A stretch of DNA of 7,901 nucleotides from Clostridia bacterium (GCA_017646945.1 JAGCLN010000235.1:1-7901), one strand, 5' to 3'; counted from the first letter of the stretch, positions 1-6,237 are shown. The notes: a model not told the origin generated them from the sequence alone. Program-made: numbers and translations.

Positions 1-61
1 CCGTAGTTTTGCCACTACCTAAATCGCCGGCGAGAGAAATCTTTAAATCTATCATATCCAT
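1..61 (-). CDS. P-loop nucleotide kinase, probably cytidylate kinase-like (N-terminal fragment)
   Basis: Only the first 20 residues are inside the window; the gene runs off the left edge. They read MDMIDLKISLAGDLGSGKTT, which contains a Walker A P-loop (GDLGSGKT) starting about 12 residues from the N-terminus. A P-loop this close to the start, preceded by one hydrophobic strand, suits a small nucleoside-monophosphate kinase of the cytidylate kinase-like type. TsaE, the tRNA t6A ATPase, has a very similar GDLGAGKTT loop but usually about 30 residues before it, so it is the main alternative. The start could be ATG at 61 or in-frame ATG at 55; neither has a good Shine-Dalgarno site. The gene has its own promoter at 88-116, directly after the stop of the QueG-like gene, so it can be expressed separately from the upstream operon. 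Family assignment is an inference from 20 residues. Confidence 0.55.
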   Translation of the reverse strand, partial: MDMIDLKISLAGDLGSGKTT

Positions 62-87
62 AACTTTCGTAAATTTTAGTCGTATAT

Positions 88-116
88 AATATATAACATT
101 ATATACCCTTTGTCAA
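88..116 (-). promoter_or_regulatory. Sigma-A type promoter for the P-loop kinase gene
   Basis: On the minus strand TTGACA (116-111) is followed by a 17-base spacer and TATATT (93-88). The -35 is perfect, the spacing ideal and the -10 a 5/6 match. Transcription would begin near 81, giving a leader of about 20 bases before the ATG at 61. The -35 box sits one base beyond the stop codon of the QueG-like gene, so the kinase gene probably has independent transcription even if upstream message reads through. Confidence 0.7.
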
Positions 117-117
117 A

Positions 118-792
118 CTATTTAAGGCGGTTATGCGGACAAACTTTGATACAAAGGCCACAAACCGAACCCCTGCCTATGTCTTTATAAGTCTTCATAT
201 GGTTAGAACATTTTTCCGCTGAGAAAAAATCGTCTCTTAGTAAGTTTTCACTATACGGAATTCCGCTTATCGCACCCGCAGGGCAAGTCTTAACGCAAAG
301 GTTGCACTCACCGCAACCATTTTCGATAATCGGCATATCGCTTTTTAATTCCATATCGGTTAAAATAGTGGCAAGCCTTACCTTTGAGCCGTACTCCTTA
401 CTAATAAACAAGGCGTTTTTACCGATAAAACCAAGCCCCGAAAGTCTTGCGCCTATCTTGTGTGAAAACGCGCCACGGTAAGAAGATTTATCGTCCGCCG
501 TAGATTGCGAAGCAGCGATAGGAAAGGCGTTGTAGCCTTGTTTTTCAATCAAGCGCGCGCCTAAAAACGCTATTTTATCAAGCAACGCGTTTGCCGTTCT
601 ATACGAGTGAAAATATTCCATCGTAGGTTTTTTATCTATCGTTTTTAAAACGGCATCGGGAAGTTTAACCGCAATAGTTACCGCGTATATTAAATTTTCC
701 TGCCCGATAATCGGGCTTTTGCCAAGGCGGGAAAACCCTACTAAGTCTGCGCCTTGCTCGATAAGTTTTTCTCTTAAAACACTTTCGTTCAT
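118..792 (-). CDS. Short QueG-like double [4Fe-4S] cluster protein
   Basis: This 224-residue protein resembles the core and C-terminal part of epoxyqueuosine reductase QueG, the cobalamin and iron-sulfur enzyme of the last step of queuosine synthesis in tRNA. The family segment GLGFIGKNALFIS lies at residues 119-131. A ferredoxin-like pair of clusters follows: C160-x2-C163-x2-C166-x3-C170-P, then C195 and C211-x2-C214-x3-C218-P, eight cysteines for two [4Fe-4S] clusters. It is shorter than QueG (usually over 300 residues). Where QueG has an Asp in a V-D-x-x-P-V-like stretch before the GKN region, this protein reads FPIAASQS (90-97), so the proposed proton-donor acid seems absent. It may be a QueG-like paralog with another substrate or a redox role. 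It is the last gene of the operon; its ATG lies one base after the dtd stop (TGATATG) with no clear Shine-Dalgarno, which suggests translational coupling. Fold class is secure, activity is not. Confidence 0.85.
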   Translation of the reverse strand: MNESVLREKLIEQGADLVGFSRLGKSPIIGQENLIYAVTIAVKLPDAVLKTIDKKPTMEYFHSYRTANALLDKIAFLGARLIEKQGYNAFPIAASQSTADDKSSYRGAFSHKIGARLSGLGFIGKNALFISKEYGSKVRLATILTDMELKSDMPIIENGCGECNLCVKTCPAGAISGIPYSENLLRDDFFSAEKCSNHMKTYKDIGRGSVCGLCIKVCPHNRLK

Positions 793-793
793 A

Positions 794-1231
794 TCAAATA
801 TCGTAAATTATAGTAACGGGCCCGTCAGAGAGTTGAGATATCTTCATATCCGCACCGAACACACCCTTTTTTACGGCTACGCCGTAAGATGCTAACTTTT
901 CGCAAAAATAATCGTATATAGGTTGAGCCTTATCAGGCGTTTCGGCATTGATAAAACTCGGTCTATTTCCGTGAGAAACATCGCCGTATAAAGTAAATTG
1001 CGAAACGCTCATTATTTCACCTTGAACGTCTAAAACTGATTTGTTCATTTTGCCAAACTCGTCTTCAAAAATTCTAAGTTTTGCAATCTTGCCAGCTAAA
1101 TAATCGGCGTTTTCGTACGTATCGCCTTTCGCCACTCCGAAATACACTATTAAACCGAACGGAATTTGAGAAATTAAGTTTCCGTCAACTTTTAAAGACG
1201 TTTCTTTAACCCTTTGAACAACCGCTCTCAT
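794..1231 (-). CDS. dtd: D-aminoacyl-tRNA deacylase
   Basis: Dtd is a cytosolic proofreading enzyme that hydrolyses D-amino acids (and mischarged glycine) from tRNA, recycling the tRNA. The 145-residue length is typical for the bacterial family. It begins with the characteristic MRAVVQRV, has the active-site segment SQFTL at residues 77-81 followed by HGNRPSF (87-93), and ends with the Gly-cisPro motif GPVT (137-140) that screens substrate chirality. The residue before DGPVT is Ser rather than the more common Asn, a mild variation. The start is well fixed: GGAGGA at 1244-1239 lies seven bases before the ATG, inside the last codons of the upstream ROK gene, and the ROK stop TAA abuts this ATG. 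The gene is therefore co-transcribed and probably translationally coupled with its neighbours. Confidence 0.97.
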   Translation of the reverse strand: MRAVVQRVKETSLKVDGNLISQIPFGLIVYFGVAKGDTYENADYLAGKIAKLRIFEDEFGKMNKSVLDVQGEIMSVSQFTLYGDVSHGNRPSFINAETPDKAQPIYDYFCEKLASYGVAVKKGVFGADMKISQLSDGPVTIIYDI

Positions 1232-2185
1232 TTAAAATTCCTCCGCAACGAGTGATGCTGCGCCTATAATTCCCGCATCGTTTTGAAGTTTTGCAGTAAG
1301 TATTGCAGGCTTTGGCGTTCCCTTGTAACCATATTCGTACTTTTCAAGATAACCAACTACTCTATCGGTTAGATTTGCGCCTTCTTTACTGATACCACCG
1401 CCAAACACAATCGCATCGGGGCGGAAGATATTGCAATAGTCTAAACAACCTTCTGAAAGATATGAAATGTATTTAGCAATTACTCGTTTAGCCGTCTTAT
1501 CGCCTTGCTTTTCGCATACGAACGCAGTTTTGCCATCAACTTTATCAAGGTTGAAATCAACTGCATTCCACATTGACGAATCTTTGTTTTTAAGCATATA
1601 TTCTTTGGTAATTCTAACGAGCGCGGTTGCCGATGCGTACTGCTCGAAACAACCCTTTCTACCGCAACCGCAAGGCAAACCGTTTGCGCGAAGAACTATG
1701 TGGCCAAGTTCCGCCACCATACCGTTAGTACCTTCGTATAGTTTTTTATCAATAACTATACCACCGCCAACGCCCGTGCCTAAGGTGAGCATTATAACGG
1801 TTTTATAATCTTTTGCAACGCCGAAGATAACTTCGCCGAGCGTAGCGGCATCTGCATCGTTTGCAACTCTTACGGTTTTACCCGTTACCCTTTCCAAAAC
1901 GTCTTTCAAGTGAAAATTAGTCCACTTTAAATTAGAAGAATAGCCAACGATACCTTTTTTACCGTTTATCGCGCCCGGACAACCAACGCCGATACCCAAA
2001 ACGTCATCAAAAGATAAGTTGCTACTTTGTAGCAACTTAATTATTTGCTCGCCAACCTTTTCCATTTGTTGCTTAGGTGGGATTTTTTCAGTTGTGATTG
2101 CGGACTTTAAAACTATGTTTCCTGCTCTATCAACAATGCCTGACTTTATAGTTGTTCCGCCTATATCAACGCCGATATAATACAT
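1232..2185 (-). CDS. glcK: ROK-family glucokinase
   Basis: A 317-residue cytosolic sugar kinase of the ROK family, probably phosphorylating glucose to glucose-6-phosphate with ATP. The N-terminal phosphate-binding loop DIGGTTIKSGIVD is at residues 7-19. The catalytic base is expected at D110 in ANDADAATLGE, and the second nucleotide loop LGTGVGGGIV is at 135-144. The ROK signature with its structural zinc site (H162, C172, C174, C179 in GHIVLRANGLPCGCGRKGC) and the following EQYASATAL are complete. FGGGIS at 261-266 is the adenosine motif. There is no N-terminal winged helix, so this is an enzyme and not a NagC/XylR-type repressor. Glucose is the likely substrate from overall resemblance to Firmicutes GlcK, but other hexoses or ManNAc cannot be excluded. 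It starts one base after the stop of the upstream gene. A perfect inverted repeat lies inside the coding region at 2015-2039. Confidence 0.93.
   Translation of the reverse strand: MYYIGVDIGGTTIKSGIVDRAGNIVLKSAITTEKIPPKQQMEKVGEQIIKLLQSSNLSFDDVLGIGVGCPGAINGKKGIVGYSSNLKWTNFHLKDVLERVTGKTVRVANDADAATLGEVIFGVAKDYKTVIMLTLGTGVGGGIVIDKKLYEGTNGMVAELGHIVLRANGLPCGCGRKGCFEQYASATALVRITKEYMLKNKDSSMWNAVDFNLDKVDGKTAFVCEKQGDKTAKRVIAKYISYLSEGCLDYCNIFRPDAIVFGGGISKEGANLTDRVVGYLEKYEYGYKGTPKPAILTAKLQNDAGIIGAASLVAEEF
2015..2039. repeat. Perfect 11-bp inverted repeat inside the ROK gene
   Basis: Arms TAAGTTGCTAC (2015-2025) and GTAGCAACTTA (2029-2039) are exact reverse complements around a three-base centre. The mRNA would form an 11-bp hairpin within codons for residues around 50-56 (LLQSSNL). 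No T-tract follows on either strand, so it is not a standard terminator. Confidence 0.85.
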
Positions 2186-2186
2186 A

Positions 2187-2978
2187 CTAGATAACCTTTT
2201 CTTCCATCAAAACTTCGGTAATTCTCTTAATGTTGCTTTTAAGTTTTTTAAACGGTCTAATCGCGTAAAGGTATGCAAGGTAGATAAGTTTAATCTTTTC
2301 CTTTTCCTTTTCTCTAACCTTTTCTTCGAAAATATCGAGAATATACATAAGTTCAGTTACGTCCGACTGAGAAAGCCTACTGTCTTTTACTGAAAGCCTT
2401 TCAAGGTCAAGAAGCCTTACGAGAGTCGCCAAAGAATTTTCATAACCTGCAACCCTTTGAGCCGCTTCTTCAACAAACTTTATGTCAGAATAACCAAGCG
2501 GTTCTTCTTCAACAACTTTTTTGCTAACGAGCGCTTCTTCTTGAGTTTGGGTTGAGTTAATCATTTGCATACCGATTTGATATACGTACGACTTGAACGG
2601 CAAAATCACCGTGTTTGCAAAGTTAGCGTATGCGGCATCGTAATTCTTGTGCGCATCAAAGTAATCGAGCAAATCGGTAAGTTGAAGATTTTTAAAGTTG
2701 ATTTCTCTAAGTAAGGAATATACAAACGCCAAAACGTCCGTATTTCTTTCAGGAAGAACAAAATACTTGTCTTCACCGTTTTGCATAAACGAACTTATAA
2801 GCGCTGACTGGAAATCATAACCGTCCGTGAAGTAATTAAAGGTGTCACTAAGAAGTTTTGACGAGTTGATTGCGGTAATTACTTCAAAAATCTTAGGATT
2901 TGCAAAAAGATAGTTAGAACCGATGAGCTCGTCAACAAGTTCTATAAATTTATTAAGCGATTCTTCTCTCGTTCTCAT
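2187..2978 (-). CDS. Uncharacterised helical cytosolic protein, operon leader gene
   Basis: A 263-residue protein I do not recognise. It has no signal peptide, no convincing membrane segment, no Cys and no Trp. The sequence is dominated by likely alpha helices: an N-terminal half (about 1-140) with many aromatic and acidic residues (FNYFTDGYDF at 47-56, DLLDYFDAHKNYD at 102-114), a low-complexity acidic linker around 145-160 (TQTQEEALVSKKVVEEEP), and a C-terminal helical region with a charged stretch EEKVREKEKEKIK at 218-230 that could form a coiled coil, ending in a basic segment RPFKKLKSNIKR (241-252). The start is supported by AGGTGA (2987-2982) just upstream of the ATG and by a promoter at 3045-3073. 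It is the first gene of the operon with the ROK kinase, dtd and QueG-like genes, the ROK ATG following one base after its stop. A scaffold or regulatory role is possible but is only a guess. Confidence 0.88.
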   Translation of the reverse strand: MRTREESLNKFIELVDELIGSNYLFANPKIFEVITAINSSKLLSDTFNYFTDGYDFQSALISSFMQNGEDKYFVLPERNTDVLAFVYSLLREINFKNLQLTDLLDYFDAHKNYDAAYANFANTVILPFKSYVYQIGMQMINSTQTQEEALVSKKVVEEEPLGYSDIKFVEEAAQRVAGYENSLATLVRLLDLERLSVKDSRLSQSDVTELMYILDIFEEKVREKEKEKIKLIYLAYLYAIRPFKKLKSNIKRITEVLMEEKVI

Positions 2979-3011
2979 AATTCACCTAATTATCGATTGT
3001 TTTTCGGCTTA

Positions 3012-3028
3012 TCAGTTTATAAAACTGA
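3012..3028. promoter_or_regulatory. Small palindrome in the operon leader, possible operator
   Basis: TCAGTTT (3012-3018) and AAACTGA (3022-3028) form a 7-bp inverted repeat with a three-base centre. It lies about 10-26 bases downstream of the predicted transcription start of the minus-strand operon, a place where a repressor could act or a small leader hairpin could form. No known binding protein is suggested by the sequence. Confidence 0.3.
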
Positions 3029-3044
3029 AATTTTTGCCAAATAC

Positions 3045-3073
3045 ATTATATCACAAAAAAAATTATCTATCAA
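3045..3073 (-). promoter_or_regulatory. Sigma-A promoter for the four-gene minus-strand operon
   Basis: TTGATA (3073-3068) and TATAAT (3050-3045) are separated by 17 bases, and TGA immediately before TATAAT makes an extended -10. Transcription would start near 3038, about 60 bases before the ATG of the 263-residue gene. Its -35 box lies only 18 bases from the -35 box of the divergent DUF4364 promoter. Confidence 0.8.
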
Positions 3074-3091
3074 GATTATTTGCAAAAAGTC

Positions 3092-3120
3092 TTGCATTTT
3101 AATTGCATTTTATGTATAAT
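3092..3120 (+). promoter_or_regulatory. Sigma-A promoter for DUF4364 and TSCPD genes
   Basis: TTGCAT (3092-3097), a 17-base spacer and TATAAT (3115-3120). The -10 is perfect and the -35 matches 4/6. The predicted start near 3127 leaves a leader of about 36 bases before the ATG at 3163. It overlaps an in-frame ATG at 3103, which rules that codon out as the translation start. Confidence 0.8.
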
Positions 3121-3162
3121 CATAAATACACGTTCAAAAAAATTAGTTTACGGAGGATGGCT

Positions 3163-3687
3163 ATGCTTGTTAAGGGCCAAACTATTATAACAAAGTTAAT
3201 AATGCTTTTCGTTTTTGACAAGATGGAATGCGCCTTGTCTGAAAACACCGTTATCGATATGTGTTGCTCTTCTAACGACTGGATAAGTTATATGGACAGT
3301 AAGCCCGTGCTTAACAAGCTCTTGGACGAAGGGTTCGTTTATAACGTTTCAGAATATGGCGAGCCACTTTACTCTATTACGCCGGAAGGTAGATATTGTT
3401 TAGCGGAATTTTACGTTAAAATACCGTCTTCTCAAAGAGAAGCGATTGCGGATTTCGTAAAAAAGAACCGCGCGCATTATAGAAGAAAGCAAGACTGCTC
3501 TGCCGATTACTATATGAACAAGGATTCCACTTATACCGTTTATCTTAAAATAAACGATATGGGTCAACCCCTGCTCGAACTCAAATTCAACGTACCTAAT
3601 CGCCAAACGGCGAAAAATATTTATAAAAAGTGGGAGGAAAAGGCAGGCAACGTTTACGCAATGCTATACGACCATTTGGTAGACTAA
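3163..3687 (+). CDS. DUF4364 family winged-helix protein
   Basis: A 174-residue protein resembling the DUF4364 family of clostridial proteins. The N-terminal part (about 1-75) looks like a winged-helix DNA-binding fold: helices TKLIMLFVFDKM and LSENTVIDMC, a recognition region around VLNKLLDEGFVYN, then a wing strand PLYSITPEGRYCLAEF with the typical T-x-E-G turn. The C-terminal part (about 80-174) alternates basic helix and beta strands (RRKQDCSADYYMN, YTVYLKIND, LLELKFNVP) as in that family and ends in a helix. The reading frame is open back to an ATG at 3103, but that codon lies between the -35 and -10 boxes; GGAGG at 3152-3156 is placed six bases before ATG 3163, so this start is preferred (ATG 3157 is too close). 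It is co-transcribed with the TSCPD gene 22 bases downstream. A transcription-factor role is inferred from the fold only. Confidence 0.85.
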   Translation: MLVKGQTIITKLIMLFVFDKMECALSENTVIDMCCSSNDWISYMDSKPVLNKLLDEGFVYNVSEYGEPLYSITPEGRYCLAEFYVKIPSSQREAIADFVKKNRAHYRRKQDCSADYYMNKDSTYTVYLKINDMGQPLLELKFNVPNRQTAKNIYKKWEEKAGNVYAMLYDHLVD

Positions 3688-3709
3688 TTAACGCTTACAA
3701 AGGAGAATT

Positions 3710-3955
3710 ATGCATACTTATAACACACACGGAACTTGTAGCAGACAAATTATGTACGACGTTGAAGACGGCGTTGTAAAAGGAGTTAAGTTTATCGGGG
3801 GTTGCATGGGCAATCTTCAAGGCATAGCAAAACTCGTTGAAGGTAGAAAGATTGAAGAAGTCGTTCCCCTTTTAGAAGGAATTAAGTGTAGAAACGGCAC
3901 TTCTTGTCCCGATCAACTTTCAAAGGCTTTAAAAAAGCATCTTGAAAATCAATAA
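3710..3955 (+). CDS. TSCPD-domain four-cysteine protein (TIGR03905-like)
   Basis: A small protein of 81 residues that resembles the TIGR03905 family of four-cysteine proteins with a TSCPD domain, a module also found at the C-terminus of B12-dependent ribonucleotide reductases. The four conserved cysteines are visible: C10 (HGTCS), C32 (GGCMGN), C60 (IKCRNG) and C66 in GTSCPDQL. They probably bind a metal, with zinc the usual suggestion; this is an inference. The GGCxGN segment and the final helix SKALKKHL fit the family. The start is fixed by AGGAGA at 3701-3706 just before the ATG. No promoter is apparent in the 22-base gap after the DUF4364 gene, so the two form an operon that ends at the hairpin terminator at 3960-3990. 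The biochemical role is unknown. Confidence 0.9.
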   Translation: MHTYNTHGTCSRQIMYDVEDGVVKGVKFIGGCMGNLQGIAKLVEGRKIEEVVPLLEGIKCRNGTSCPDQLSKALKKHLENQ

Positions 3956-3959
3956 TTTA

Positions 3960-3990
3960 AAAACGCACCCACTCGGGTGCGTTTTGTTTT
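3960..3990 (+). terminator. Bidirectional rho-independent terminator
   Basis: AAAACGCACCC (3960-3970) and GGGTGCGTTTT (3975-3985) form an 11-bp stem with a four-base ACTC loop. On the plus strand it is followed by a T-rich run (GTTTTGTTTT) ending the DUF4364-TSCPD operon. On the minus strand the stem lies three bases past the stop of the metal ATPase and is followed by TTTTTAAATT, so one hairpin serves both convergent operons. Confidence 0.93.
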
Positions 3991-6226
3991 ATGAAACTTT
4001 TGATTTGTTTCTAATTGAGTTAAGTATTGTTAAAACTAATAAGCCAACGTCACCTGCGATAGCAAACCATAAACTCGATACTATTCCGCTAACCGCTAAA
4101 GCCATAATCAATACTTTAATAAGTATTGAGCCGTAAAGGTTTTGTTTTACAATGTTTAAAGTTCTCTTTGAAAGCCTTATAAGGAAAGGAATTTTAGATA
4201 AATCGCCACTCGTTAAAACCCCGTCTGCACTCTCGATTGCTAAATCTAATCCGTTGCCCATAGCAATACCAACGTCTGCAAGTTTTAATACGGGCGCATC
4301 GTTAACGCCATCGCCAACGTACACAACGCTTCCGTCAGTCGACGCAATTATCTTTTCAAGGCGATGGGCTTTTTCTTCTGGTAAAAGTTCCGCCCTTACT
4401 TTATCAATTCCGATTTCTTCTTTAACTTCAAGCGCAACGGATTTATTATCGCCCGTTAACATATAGGTTTTTGAAACGCCTAAGTCTTTAAGTTCCATTA
4501 TCATACCGCGAGCAGTTTTTCTAACGGTATCTTTTAAAATAACCGCGCCTGCGTACTCGCCGTCAACCGCCAAAAAAACTTTAACGCCAACGGTATCGTT
4601 ACCGATTACTAAAACGCCGTTTTCGTTTAAGAATTTTTCGTTACCGCAAAGTAAAGTTTTGCCGTCTAAAACGCAACTAATACCCTTTCCTGCGTGCTGA
4701 ATATAGTTATCGCACTCAACTGAACTTTCCCCTGCCTTTTTTCTAATTGCCAATGCAATAGGGTGATTAGAGTACTTTTCACAAGCGTTAACAAGTTCTA
4801 AAACTTTGCCTTGAAACTTCTTTGTAGCCACAACTTTTGCAACCGATAATTCACCGTCGGTAAGCGTTCCCGTTTTGTCAAACGCAACAGCGCTACAATT
4901 TGCCAAATGCTCGATTGTTAAACTGCTTTTTAATATCACGCCACGCTTTGCCGAATTAGCAACGCCCATAAAGTATGCAAGCGGTACTGAAACTACTATC
5001 GAGCAAGGACAAGATACGCAAAGTATCATAACCGCACGCTTACCCCAAACGGAAAGGCCATAGCCGTAAGTTTCACTAAATATCGGCATAATGAACGCAA
5101 CAATAAGTGCAACCGCTACTACTAACGGCGTATACCACTTAGCAAACTTATCTAAGAACTTTTCAGTTTTAGTTTTGTTTTTGGAACACTCTTCAATCGC
5201 GTTTGCAATAGTTGATAACGCGCTTTCGTTAAGCGGTTTGGTAACTTTAATTCTAACCGTTCCGTCAACCGCTATAAATCCGCCTAAAACTTTATCGCCA
5301 CTTTTTAAATCCCTATACGAACTCTCGCCCGTAATCATCATTGTGTTAAACGCCGAAGCCCCACTTTCAATAATGCCGTCTAAAAGGTTTTTATCCCCTG
5401 GTCGAAGAACTATAATATCGCCAACTTGAACGCGGTTAGGTAAAACTTTCTTTTCAATTCCGCCTTCGCCTATTACTGAAATTTTTTCATCTTTAAACGA
5501 TTTTAAATCGTTTATAACTTTATCTGCATTAGCGATTGCACTACTTTCAAACAGTTCGCCTACTTGGAATAAAAGCATTATTCCAACCGCTTCAAAAGTT
5601 TCACCCAACACTATTGCCGCGATAGAAGATATCATCATTAGCGTGTTTTGATTAAACGGTTTGCGCTTGAAAATCGATGCAAGACCGTTAAATATTGCGT
5701 TGTAACCGGCAACGGCGTAAGCGATAACGAACACGTAATCGGATACCATATATAGTTTTTGGGTTTTACTAAGTATTGCACCCAAAACTAAAAATACGAG
5801 CGAGATAGAAAGTTCAATCATTTTATACTTTCTATCATTTTTAGATTTTAACTCTTCGCTATGCTCGTGACCGCAAGCGCAAGAGTGATGGTGTTCCCCT
5901 TCTTCGCCGTCTTTATCTTCTTCACAACCTTCGTGTTCACAATCACAATGTTCACTTTCACTATGGTCATCTAAAACTGCGGAAGTTACTTCTTCACCAC
6001 CTTCAAAAAGTGGCTCAACGTCAAACCCATCGTCTTCAAAAAGAGCGATAATTTGAACCATTATATCATAATCGCTTGCCCACTCTGAAATTTCATAAGA
6101 TAAAATTCCGTTTGATTCCTTTACCGAAATCACACCTTCAAAAGCACTTGCTTTTGAAATAATTTCTTTCAAACTTGCCTGCGATATTTGTGAATTGATT
6201 TTAATTTTCGTTATACCGTTATTCAT
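3989..6226 (-). CDS. zntA: P1B-2-type heavy-metal efflux ATPase (Zn/Cd/Pb)
   Basis: A 745-residue inner-membrane pump exporting divalent soft metals with ATP. Residues 1-75 look like an HMA-type fold without any cysteine. Residues 88-122 are a His/Cys/acid-rich stretch with eight His and five Cys. Eight membrane segments fit: about 135-153, 163-186, 194-209, 211-229, 366-383, 397-420, and two between 695 and 737. Motifs are TGES (299-302), CPC (406-408), DKTGTLT with phosphorylated D450, HP (488-489), TGDN (591-594) and GDGVND (638-643). K704 in M7 and D726 in M8 (AGDVG) are the P1B-2 markers, which separates it from copper pumps. The actuator loop is unusual, TGESSYRDL instead of TGESxPV. 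AAGGTAGG (6239-6232) sets the start and overlaps the stop of the ArsR gene 11 bases upstream, so the pump is made together with its repressor. The exact metal preference among Zn, Cd and Pb cannot be read from sequence. Confidence 0.95.
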   Translation of the reverse strand: MNNGITKIKINSQISQASLKEIISKASAFEGVISVKESNGILSYEISEWASDYDIMVQIIALFEDDGFDVEPLFEGGEEVTSAVLDDHSESEHCDCEHEGCEEDKDGEEGEHHHSCACGHEHSEELKSKNDRKYKMIELSISLVFLVLGAILSKTQKLYMVSDYVFVIAYAVAGYNAIFNGLASIFKRKPFNQNTLMMISSIAAIVLGETFEAVGIMLLFQVGELFESSAIANADKVINDLKSFKDEKISVIGEGGIEKKVLPNRVQVGDIIVLRPGDKNLLDGIIESGASAFNTMMITGESSYRDLKSGDKVLGGFIAVDGTVRIKVTKPLNESALSTIANAIEECSKNKTKTEKFLDKFAKWYTPLVVAVALIVAFIMPIFSETYGYGLSVWGKRAVMILCVSCPCSIVVSVPLAYFMGVANSAKRGVILKSSLTIEHLANCSAVAFDKTGTLTDGELSVAKVVATKKFQGKVLELVNACEKYSNHPIALAIRKKAGESSVECDNYIQHAGKGISCVLDGKTLLCGNEKFLNENGVLVIGNDTVGVKVFLAVDGEYAGAVILKDTVRKTARGMIMELKDLGVSKTYMLTGDNKSVALEVKEEIGIDKVRAELLPEEKAHRLEKIIASTDGSVVYVGDGVNDAPVLKLADVGIAMGNGLDLAIESADGVLTSGDLSKIPFLIRLSKRTLNIVKQNLYGSILIKVLIMALAVSGIVSSLWFAIAGDVGLLVLTILNSIRNKSKVS
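5494..5514. repeat. 10-bp inverted repeat in the ATPase gene
   Basis: TAAACGATTT (5494-5503) and AAATCGTTTA (5505-5514) are exact reverse complements around one central base, inside codons for NDLKSFK of the actuator region of the metal pump. The tiny centre favours a double-stranded protein site or chance over an RNA hairpin. Confidence 0.75.
5804..5836. repeat. 10-bp inverted repeat with 13-base loop in the ATPase gene
   Basis: GATAGAAAGT (5804-5813) and ACTTTCTATC (5827-5836) are exact reverse complements, spanning codons for RKYKMIELSIS at the entry to the first membrane segment of the metal pump. The mRNA could fold into a hairpin here; no terminator T-tract follows. Confidence 0.75.
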
Positions 6227-6237
6227 ACAAACCTACC

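Noticed and set aside
1..61. TsaE (tRNA t6A ATPase) for the left-edge fragment
   Set aside because: The P-loop is similar, but lies too close to the N-terminus for TsaE; not fully excluded since only 20 residues are visible.
1467..1808. Plus-strand open frame of 113 codons opposite the ROK gene
   Set aside because: It is the antisense shadow of a well-supported ROK kinase, with no ribosome site and no family-like sequence.
3103..3162. N-terminal extension of the DUF4364 protein from ATG 3103
   Set aside because: This ATG lies between the -35 and -10 boxes of the gene's own promoter, and a GGAGG site is correctly placed for ATG 3163.
3400..3606. Minus-strand open frame of 68 codons in the DUF4364 gene
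   Set aside because: Shadow of the plus-strand gene without start signals.
3942..5429. Plus-strand open frames opposite the metal pump (3942-4136, 4152-4466, 4875-5063, 5091-5429)
   Set aside because: All lie antisense to a complete P1B ATPase whose motifs are intact; their translations are low-information and lack ribosome sites.
3989..6226. Copper-transporting (P1B-1) assignment based on the CPC motif
   Set aside because: CPC is shared by several P1B groups; K704 and D726 in the last two helices and the ArsR partner indicate the Zn/Cd/Pb group.
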